From NCBI GenBank assembly GCA_944472155.2, contig OX235279.1:64965543-65029542 (forward strand): a stretch of DNA of 64,000 bases, read 5' to 3'. The notes under the pieces are model-generated. The model was not told where the DNA came from. It made no database searches and saw only the letters and a list, made by a program, of their open reading frames with translations. The DNA comes from Trichobilharzia szidati (Eukaryota > Platyhelminthes > Trematoda > Strigeidida > Schistosomatidae). Made by a program: the position numbers and the translations under genes. Positions 56,797 to 64,000 of the stretch are shown here, one piece after another. The stretch's first letter is position 1; each line of letters begins with the position of its first letter.

Positions 56797-57567
56797 TTTA
56801 TATGATAAAATCCTAGTTTCACAACAAAAGAAATTGCGAGTTATGCATCCTAGGAGCCTTCGTGTTTTACGTCTGGCATAATCAGTTTATTCAGATAACG
56901 TTAAGTTACTAGAGTATCTGATACCGAGATCTACGACTGAGTTGAGCTTGGCTAGTTTACGCCCATTAATTTCAAGATTCAGGTCAAGGTTACTGTTTCC
57001 GATACAAATCCAGCCGCATTTATCAATGTTACACTTTAGACAGGATTCAGCACACCATGTTGCGAGACTACTTAGTTCAATTTGTATTTTATTTACCATA
57101 TCGCTTAGTTCATGAGCGTGGCAGGAGTAAACGACTTTGAGGTCGTCAGCATATAGGAATGATTTACCTGAGGTGAAGCAGTTGCAAATGCTTCTAATGT
57201 ATACTCTAAATAAAAGTGAACCTAGGACACTACCTTGCACAACCCCACTTGTGATCTGTCTGGGATGAGACAACACAGATCCAACCTTGGTTATTCTACA
57301 CGAGTACAGCTTCTCAAAGAGAATACTGTGAGATACCATGTCAAATGCCCTAGATATGTCGAAGTAGAGAACAACAACTAGCTTACGTGCTTCGCGACTA
57401 CTAGTGATGCAGTTGAAAAAGTCGAAGTGGAAAGTAACGCAAGACCTATTTTTGAGAAATCCGTGTTGAGACCTTGTAACAAGTTCTTCCCTAAGTAGAT
57501 AGTCTGGCAACTGATCTTTGACAACTTTCTCCATGACTCGCGAGACAACTGGGGTTATATTTGACAT
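56793..57567 (-). CDS. CR1-like reverse transcriptase, copy B (5'-truncated)
   Basis: Starts abruptly at NITPVVSRVMEKVV, inside the RT, so 5'-truncated. Blocks: SQHGFLKNRSCVT, LYFDISRAFDMVSHS, SGVVQGSVLGSLLFRV (the expected Gln, unlike Lys in copy A) and FLYADDLKVVYSC, then LATWCAESCLKCNIDKC and the start of the thumb. Relative to copy A a 12-residue in-frame piece after KLYSC is missing. The open frame ends at 56887; the few codons to 56793 follow after a frame change. A GC-poor boundary at 57567 leads into a non-element sequence starting ATTGCAAAGTAACC. Confidence 0.8.
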
Positions 57568-58192
57568 TGCAAAGTAACCAGTCTACACATATTATAAAAC
57601 GATATTAACACAGAACCAACAGAATTTTAACATTTGGTTAACAATACCGCACGGTGTGTATCCTGAAGAAGGGTAGTTAGTCTTACAGGGAGCCGTAAAG
57701 TAAATCAAAGTATATATGATAAGAGAGTTATCAATATTATAATTCGTAACAGCTTTCATGACAAGTGCTTCCCATTAGGTCACATGGCACAATAATACCT
57801 TAGGACATTGTTAGCAGTATTATCATCATACTTGTGAACAAGTGGGTTACTACAAAAGACTAAGAAATTAGGTTTCCCTTAAGAGTTATGAAGTATAAAG
57901 ATAGCTAATATTAGAGCCACTAAGTCATATTCTATTTAGCAGAGTGATATCAGTAGTAGAACAATTAGTGATAAAGTTATGTAAAGTGGTCCTGAGTAAG
58001 GCAACTGGTTAGCAGAACTTGTTATGCTAAATTTTCATGTCCGATTTTCATACCGTGCGCATTAGATATTGCAAAGTAACCCTTCAACTTATATAATGTT
58101 AAAAATACTGCGAAATATTATAAAGATTATACGTTTTAGGAAAGTGACGATGGCATCGAGTAGGAGCCAATGGTTGATGCGGAGCGCGACGA
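57568..58192. other. Unassigned, bounded by 14-base direct repeats
   Basis: ATTGCAAAGTAACC occurs at 57567-57580 and again at 58067-58080. The 486 bases between have no open frame or known motif. CCGCACGGTGTG near 57646 and CATACCGTGCGC near 58050 are loosely inverted. This could be a solo LTR or non-autonomous element with target duplication. Not assigned. Confidence 0.4.
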
Positions 58193-58417
58193 TTATGGGA
58201 CAAATGTTGACCATTTGAGCGTTTGTAGACGGCGTTTGATGGCTTCAACTGAGCGATGTGGCAGATGGACGTGTAGGTGTTGATGCAGTTCAGCTTTGCT
58301 GTTGGATCGATCGACTGCTGCGTATACTAACATCACTAGGGTACGTTCTTCATTTTTGGACAAATTTCGTCCTATTCGACAGTCGATAAGGAGGCGATCG
58401 AGAAGGACCTCATCACA
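58193..58417 (-). pseudogene. Myb-like fragment, inverted relative to R2-type copy 2
   Basis: Minus frame LLDRLLIDCRIGRNLSKNEE then RTLVMLVYAAVDR ... HLPHRSVEAIKRRLQTLKW. The pattern (acidic start of helix 1, R-S-V-E-A-I-K-R-R-L with final Trp) resembles the Myb-like domain of the R2-type N-terminus, but it is not a copy of the one at 48990-49150. It joins the plus-strand element at about 58417. It could be the true N-terminal Myb repeat of the family, inverted on insertion, or part of another element. Confidence 0.55.
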
Positions 58418-59750
58418 GAAGCTCATCACCCACTGCAACCTTTGAACATGAAGCTCGAAGACAATTTATGCCAACTACTCGACTCACTCAAGATGGTTCA
58501 AGTACCCTGGTGAATCTGACACTTCATAGAAGCCTCCACATGGACAATATACACGCTGACCTCCTGACTGCCATCAGCACACAACTGGAAAATTCATCTC
58601 AGCGGCTGGACACTGAATCCACTCGACAAATTATTCTGCGACTATATGCGAATGATATTACTCTTGAGGAGACACGTCAACCTTTGGATAAGCAGGCCCA
58701 CCAACTGTTCCCTACAAAATGGAAACCATCCAAGCAGCGATACGTCTCCGGTCTCCCGCCGAACTTAAACGACAAGAAGAGGCGACGCATTCTATATGCC
58801 CACATGCAAACGCTCTTCCACCGTTCGCCGAAAGACGCTGCAAACACGGTACTTGGTGGCAGGTGGAGAGACCCGTTTACATGTCAGCCTTCCACTATAG
58901 GAGGCTTCAATGAATTTTGGATAGACACCTTCACACGCCCAGCCCTACCAGACACTAGACCGGTCCAGGAATGCCTTCCAACTAACAACGACTTGATCGC
59001 CCCAGTTTCAACTGATGAGATCAAATGGGCACTAAAAGAAATGGTCAAATCCGCCGCAGGTGTCGACCGCACAACCGCCAGGGACCTCCAGAAAATCAAC
59101 TCCACTAGTCTGGCTGGGTATCTTAACACTCTTTTGCTGATGTCTTTTTTACCTTCACCTTTGTCAGCTTCCAGGGTCACCTTCATTCCGAAGACATCAC
59201 ATCCCGATAACCCTACCGACTTCCGGCCTATCTCCATCACTTCTGCTGTTACGCGCCGTCTGCACGAGATTATCGCCAAGCGATGGTCCAGATCATTCCC
59301 AATGGAAAAACTACGGTTTGCCTTCCTGCAACGTGATGGCTGCTTCGAAGCAACCAATCTACTTCACGCCATCTTGAGAGAAGCGCACTCCAACTACACA
59401 AGTTGCGCATTGGCTATCCTCGACATCTCGAAAGCTTTCGACAGCGTCTTACATCAAACAATTCTAAGGGTGGCTGAGAGTTTTGGTGCGCTCCCAATGC
59501 TTAGAGAATATCTTACAAACTACTACTCCAACTCCTGCAGTCTCTTCCACGAAGTGAATTGTCATCCAACATGAGGAGTCAAACAGGGTGACCCTCTGTC
59601 ACCGCTTCTCTTCATCATGACTATGGATGAAATACTCAATGTTCTTGAAGCCCATGACCCCATCTACGTCGATGGCCATCCTCTGCACTACATAGCATAT
59701 GCTGATGATCTCATCATCCTGGCTCCAAATACTGCGGCTCTTCACAACAA
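58418..59750 (+). mobile_element. R2-superclade retrotransposon, copy 2 (truncated)
   Basis: A plus-strand copy of 48579-47247 with only a few substitutions by eye in 1.33 kb. It starts within the N-terminal variable region and ends a few bases after the YADD/ILAP region (GGCTCCAAATACTGCGGCTC), where unrelated sequence follows. No 3' UTR, CCHC or endonuclease is present. It carries the same in-frame TGA as copy 1 (59572-59574). Because the 3' end is missing, it did not arise by ordinary target-primed insertion alone, or it was later cut. Confidence 0.87.
58468..59574 (+). CDS. R2-type protein, N-terminal linker and RT part (to shared TGA)
   Basis: 368 codons, open where copy 1 has a stop near 48413. 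It begins at an internal ATG (MPTTRLTQDGSSTLVN) in the variable linker and runs through VDRTTARDLQ, SRVTFIPKTSH, FRPISITSAVTRR and LAILDISKAFDSVLH to HEVNCHPT and the TGA. After the TGA the frame continues GVKQGDPLSPLLF ... YADD to about 59750. One substitution relative to copy 1 changes Thr to Ala (KDAANTV). Confidence 0.82.
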   Translation: MPTTRLTQDGSSTLVNLTLHRSLHMDNIHADLLTAISTQLENSSQRLDTESTRQIILRLYANDITLEETRQPLDKQAHQLFPTKWKPSKQRYVSGLPPNLNDKKRRRILYAHMQTLFHRSPKDAANTVLGGRWRDPFTCQPSTIGGFNEFWIDTFTRPALPDTRPVQECLPTNNDLIAPVSTDEIKWALKEMVKSAAGVDRTTARDLQKINSTSLAGYLNTLLLMSFLPSPLSASRVTFIPKTSHPDNPTDFRPISITSAVTRRLHEIIAKRWSRSFPMEKLRFAFLQRDGCFEATNLLHAILREAHSNYTSCALAILDISKAFDSVLHQTILRVAESFGALPMLREYLTNYYSNSCSLFHEVNCHPT

Positions 59751-60864
59751 AATCCAGGACAAGGCGATTTGGTGGGAATGACGGAACGCTGAGAGTACTA
59801 CAAAAAACCGCAGAGTGATCAGAATATGTTGAGGACAACGAGGAGATATTTCAACGTAAACTTGGAAAACTGCGTAAATTTCCAGAGCAAAATTAACGAA
59901 AGTTGAGAAAAATAGGGCCTATTAGGAATAGAAGCTACAGCGGGATGTGGTGAAATTTGAAGATGTACAGAGAATAGACAGTGCAGATTTAGGAAAATTA
60001 GATCAGGGGCTCAGAGGGGTGAAAGGGACGAAGGTACAATGAGACAAACAGCGGGAGTAGCACAATATTTTGAAAGGGTGCTAAAATGTGGTCGAAAGCT
60101 ACCCCCCGTTAAAAAGTTTGGGAGAAAGCAAAAAGCTCCGGATTTTTTGTAAAAATAAAGAAATAGTGTTGACAATTTGGAATCTGAGATGTATGTAGAA
60201 GTTTAGCTTTGGAAAGAGGCAGCAGAACTCTCCTGTTGGGGGATACTATGCGAAGAGGGGGCTCACAACTTTTACACAGGCGATAGGAGTATGAGGCTTT
60301 TCGGTCTACACGGTTAAGAATGATGAAAGAAGTTGTTTTGGATGGTTCAGGACAAAGATATTTGGACAGAGAAGAACAAGACTGAATAAATTTGAAATGT
60401 TATAGGTGGTATTAGAAGCAAAAGTGGTAAAAGGTCCCGTGGAGGGAAAGAGAAAGGTGGCTTCGCTCTTACTAGATAGACCAGGAGAGATTAAAAACAA
60501 GGACCAGTGTTGTCACTGTCACTAGATCAGAAAATCCTTTGTTGAGTATAAAGTACTTTTTTGGCCGAAATGGCTAAAAGTACCAGAAACAAAATGATGT
60601 GGAATAGAAATGGACAAATAATGAGGATAAAATATGTATCAAAAGATTCAGCTCGGCGAGCTGCAACCGATTATTACAATTTCAGAAAGTTAGAATGAGA
60701 TGAAAAAGAAATGCTGGGTGAGAATAGTGGAAATTTACCGTTTTTCAGTTAGATACTGGAAGTTAATAACCAAAAATCGTGAGTTGAAGGAATTCCTTGG
60801 TAAAATGTATTTGAAAAGAATGGGTTTGGGGACTAGTAACACCGCGTCAAAAATAATGGAGAAA
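59751..60864. other. No gene recognised
   Basis: Purine-rich on the plus strand (many AGAAAG, GGAGAG runs) without a convincing frame. Nothing matches the R2-type 3' end. Origin unknown. Confidence 0.4.
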
Positions 60865-60986
60865 TAAGTTACAGTTCAGATGAAACTAACGAAAAAGTAA
60901 ATTCCGAAAATCAGGGTTTAAGGTAGATTCGGATTGTCACACAATTGAGACGACCGGTGATGAAAACGTCAGATATCCACTATAAT
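60865..60986 (+). repeat. 122-base direct repeat, left copy
   Basis: From TAAGTTACAGTTCAGATGAA to CCACTATAAT. The partner at 61885-62006 differs at about 8 positions. See the element between them. Confidence 0.85.
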
Positions 60987-61884
60987 AATAATAATATATT
61001 TCGTATAAACGGGTAAGTTTACATGAAATGCATGCCATTTTTACAAGCACGATCAATTATGCTACGAATTACAATTGTGAATTAGCATACATTATCACTT
61101 TTTTCTTAAAAAAAGTTCAGATTGTTGAACTATAGTACAGTTAATCGGAACAGATTCTTTCACGAAGGTCTCCGTCGAAGTTGAGAGACAACCCATACTT
61201 CGTTCCATTTCCTGATGATAGTAATGACCCATCGATAAACAACATGTGAGTGAGTACTGCGACCCCACGTGCTTGAACGCTTTTTCAGGAAGAGGAGAAA
61301 ATCCTGCACAGCTATAAATTGGTATAAAATGCAATCATTAATAATATATTATTGGAAGTATATCTACAAGAAAAATACAGGAATAAGTTATACAGTACTT
61401 AATATGATAGTGCACATTTGCAATGTATGATGCTAACCATATTGGTCTTACCATGGAAAACTATGACGTTTTCTATGAAAATATGGTTATTCTGAAACAT
61501 GAGTGTTGTTATGTTTTTTTATCATCAGAGCAACCAAACTTTACGCGAGAAAAGGGTATAAATGAGAAAAGGGAAAAAATAAATTTCAGCTTTATTAAAG
61601 TCCTAGGAAGTTGAGATAGAGTATAATAGTAATTAGGTAGAAGGATTATCGTGAAGTATATAAGTGACATTTCAGAGAGAAGTGGCTAGAAGGATTAGAA
61701 CCTGTTGAATATGGTGACCTGTAGGATGTTTGGCGAACTTGTGTATGGCCCATGGGATAGCATCTTGACAAGAAACTGAGCAGGCTTGTAGATGTCAGGA
61801 GCGAAAGCATTATTTTCTTACAAGCTAAAACTGTACAGTCATTATTGTTTCAATTTTTTAAATTTTTTTTAAAGTATAATTTTT
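60987..61884 (-). mobile_element. LINE-like 3' fragment (family X) between direct repeats
   Basis: Starts AATAATAATATATTTCGTAT AAACGGGTAAG, the family X start also found at 4407 and 50495, with a related tail (ATTGGTATAAAATGCAATC, AATATGATAGTGCACATTTG). The plus-strand left end carries the trinucleotide run, so the element reads on the minus strand. The flanking 122-base direct repeats suggest either an unusually long target duplication or a small terminal-repeat element. Confidence 0.6.
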
Positions 61885-62006
61885 TAAGTTATCGTTCAGA
61901 TGAAACTAACGAAAAAGTAAATTCCGAGAATCAGGGTTTAAGGTAGATTCGGACTGTCACACAATTGAGACGACTGGTGATGAAAACCTCAGATTTCCAG
62001 TATAAT
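61885..62006 (+). repeat. 122-base direct repeat, right copy
   Basis: From TAAGTTATCGTTCAGATGAA to TTCCAGTATAAT. About 93% identical by eye to 60865-60986. Confidence 0.85.
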
Positions 62007-62425
62007 CAACCTTAAGTCAATAAAAATAAACTATTAAGAACAAATTCGACAACTATTTACAGATAACAGTCCTCCTATTCGAATAATAAAGATACTTAAA
62101 AGGGGGCAACTTCAGTCAAGGTTGGAGTTCGTTAGAAAAAAATCAGAACTATAGATATAGCACTGAATAGATAATATAACACGCAAAACTTCGAAAAATT
62201 GCACAGAATCACCAAATTGAACCAGATATATCCCATAAAATATACATCCAAAACCTGCAGATGGCAGGGTCAGCGATGACAGAGTTTATATAATACTTCC
62301 AAGGAAAAATAGCATCTCACAAGTATTCTTATGTGTAGAATGTGAAAATTCAACAGTTTCCGGTAAAAATTGTGTGTAAATAGTTTGTATACGGTTTGAA
62401 AGAATTCGACCGGAAATGTAGCATC
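62007..62425. other. No gene recognised
   Basis: AT-rich, no frame or repeat identified. It follows the right direct repeat and precedes the CR1-like ORF1 relic. Confidence 0.35.
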
Positions 62426-63662
62426 TCAATTCCAATGTTGCGTGATAGCTTCACTACACCAGCTACCAGTGTGACTTGGCACAGTATGCGAGTAGGTTGT
62501 GTCGTTGTTGTCCTTCGACTCTATGTCCTGATTTTTGTTTTTAATTTGATTGCTAGCATAGTTTTGAATATTATTTACCTTAAAGAGTGAGTTATTCTTG
62601 TGAGTCTGAATATGTTGGGGATTCTCCGCAACAAGTGGCGTATTTCGGTATGTTTTGTTACCGAATTCCACTTGCGTTGTCACGTTTTGTCTAGGAGAGG
62701 TTGTTGTCAGCTTACGAGAAAGATTGATTTCCATCTCACGGCTGTCCATAGACATATATAGATCCACGGTAGAGGGAGGAGAGGTTAATTTAGGAGTAAG
62801 ACTATAGCTCACAAGTCTTTCGTTTGGTTTCGTGTTCTGTTGAGCTTTTTTGTGAGATTTGAGGGGGGGAGGCTATGAGTTCTATCGTGTTGGCAGTGTG
62901 TTTATCTATTTAAGTGGCTTGCGGTGTCCTGCCATTGGGTTTATTGAGGCGATTGTAAGCACGCCTTTCAATCACTGTCTTATCTGCTTCAACTTTTATT
63001 TGTTTGTAGCTTGTGTCCTGTAATAAGATGCACTGTGTATTGGTGAATTTCTTAGCCTCTGTCAGGGTTTCAAACTGAAGGCGTATAGGACAGCAGTGGT
63101 CGTGCTGACTCTTCTTCAGTCGGTGACATTTTGTTTGTGAGTTAGGCATTTTCGCCGCCCTGAGTAAGATGCTTTGAACCTTTTTCAGCCCCTCATTATC
63201 TGGCATGTTATAGACAATCACACTTAGTTTAGTATCAAGTCTTCTGATAACCTCTGTTATGATGAAGTTTATCAAAGTGTCCACTTTAGTTACTGATTCT
63301 GTGTGAAGTTCGCCAGGGTTTATGGTCCTAGTCAAGATGTTCAGAGGTGCAAGTTAACAGACTTGTGATTTCATATCACTAATCTGTGTTGACAGTTCAG
63401 ATAAGTTGGCCAAATTATCTGAAGAACCTGCATTCATAACTTTACTACACCTTAGGTCCCGCATCTTAGACTTCAGTTCTTCTACAGACAGCTTAAGTCG
63501 TTCTGTTTCTGAAGTAAGTGTTGGAGCTGGACTTGGTATCTGAAGTTTTGTGACACGTACATAAGGTGAAGTGAAGAGGTTTATCTCAGGACCAGGTGCT
63601 GAGTTTGTAGAGGCAATGCCACTAATGGTTGTCAGCATATTTTCGCTCTCAGTTTCAGCCAC
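62426..63662 (-). pseudogene. CR1-like ORF1, third related element (minus), broken
   Basis: Minus frames in ORF1 order: 63662-63354 with ESENMLTTISGIASTNSAPG and a Leu/Lys/Glu stretch (TERLKLSVEELKSKMRDLR, likely coiled coil); 63335-62910 with FIITEVIRRLDTKLSVIVYN, then MPDNEGLKKVQSILLRAAKM and KCHRLKKSQHDHCCPIRLQF, matching the RRM-like and Cys/basic region of copy A ORF1; 62812-62426, a polar tail. Stops separate the frames. No endonuclease or RT follows, so the element is 3'-truncated. Its 5' end lies against host exon 4. Confidence 0.75.
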
Positions 63663-63664
63663 AG

Positions 63665-63788
63665 TAGATGGTAGTGAACTGGCAGCTCAACGCTTACGGC
63701 GTATTGACAAGCTGTGCACCTCACTTCCATACTTCGTGGGAGTTGTGCTGTTCGTTGTTGCGAGCATATATGTACTATCAGTCATCAG
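63665..63788 (+). CDS. PIP4P: PIP4P/TMEM55-like protein, exon with membrane segment
   Basis: After TTTCAGCCACAG the exon starts with TA, which completes the phase-1 codon left by 21257, and reads VDGSELAAQRLRRIDKLC, then TSLPYFVGVVLFVVASIYVL and SVI. In TMEM55 the third zinc pair is followed by a basic stretch and the first of two membrane helices; this exon has that order. It ends in ATCAG|GTGAGC, a good donor, phase 2, so a further exon (second helix and C-terminus) is expected beyond the window. The distance of 42 kb from the previous exon is large but every junction is in phase. An alternative is that this exon belongs to another gene; no other domain argues for it. Confidence 0.62.
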
Positions 63789-64000
63789 GTGAGCAGGTGA
63801 CTGAGTTCGTGGCGTTTTTGTATGACTAACCGTAACTAATTAGTGAAAGAGTTATTGGTTACAATTATGGAACTGGAGAAACACTTGTGCAAGTCTCACT
63901 GCAAAAATGGAAATATATAGCGAATCAAGCTAAAATGTAACGCAAACGCTGAACGTACAGTGTGGGTCAATGACGGCGAGTTCATAACAAACCCCTATAA

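Larger units (their letters stand above)
49986..57567 (-). mobile_element. CR1-like non-LTR retrotransposon, copy B, interrupted by the gypsy element
   Basis: Minus strand, 5'-truncated in the RT. RT from 57567 to 56793, then the gypsy element (56792-51571), then RT C-terminus (51566-51047) and 3' UTR (51046-49986). Leaving out the gypsy element and one 4-base duplicate gives an uninterrupted frame across the site, ending in the common non-LTR block RPILEYCPFIL. The RT and 3' UTR are close to copy A. The element ends in CTCATGTACAAAATGAG and ATACTATTATT. Copy B keeps the part missing from copy A. Confidence 0.88.

Noticed and set aside
62396..62590. 64-codon plus-strand frame with a hydrophobic end
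   Set aside because: Antisense to the ORF1 relic, with no exon signals around it.

Overview
The window looks like nuclear DNA of a blood fluke (Schistosoma or a close trematode relative). It is AT-rich and intron-like, and carries the mixture of retroelements known from schistosomes: RTE (SR2-type), CR1-like and Jockey/CR1-group non-LTR elements, Penelope-like elements, an R2-superclade element with Myb-like N-terminus, and a CsRn1-clade Ty3/gypsy element. No bacterial features, CRISPR array or rRNA were seen. The assignment is by inference from element families, not by a species marker.

One host gene can be supported. Four plus-strand exons (about 6287-6465, 17362-17590, 21093-21257, 63665-63788) join in phase and encode a TMEM55/PIP4P-like protein: three Cys-rich zinc-binding pairs with the family's 16-residue spacing, then a hydrophobic membrane segment. 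The gene starts before and ends after what can be recognised here. Its third intron would be about 42 kb and holds nearly all of the mobile DNA.

Layout: 1-6.3 kb, a decayed gypsy pol and a LINE-like 3' repeat; 6.3-21.3 kb, exons 1-3 with a decayed Penelope-like element (8.9-10.6 kb), a tRNA-derived SINE (11.1-11.4 kb) and a broken RTE element (11.6-13.7 kb); 25.0-27.2 kb, a Penelope-like element with near-identical 314-bp inverted arms; 28.7-36.3 kb, three broken non-LTR elements; 37.5-41.5 kb, a CR1-like element (copy A, internally deleted); 43.0-45.3 kb, further CR1-like pieces; 45.9-49.2 kb, R2-superclade copy 1 (minus); 50-57.6 kb, CR1-like copy B (minus), interrupted by a young gypsy element (51.57-56.79 kb) with near-identical LTRs, 4-bp target duplication, open gag and pol and a predicted -1 frameshift site; 58.2-59.75 kb, R2-superclade copy 2 (plus), nearly identical to copy 1 and sharing its in-frame TGA; 60.9-62.0 kb, a LINE-like fragment between 122-bp direct repeats; 62.4-63.66 kb, a CR1-like ORF1 (minus) ending two bases from the acceptor of host exon 4.

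The gypsy element is the only one that looks potentially autonomous. The others are truncated, frameshifted or interrupted. All alignments were made by eye, and family comparisons are from memory.
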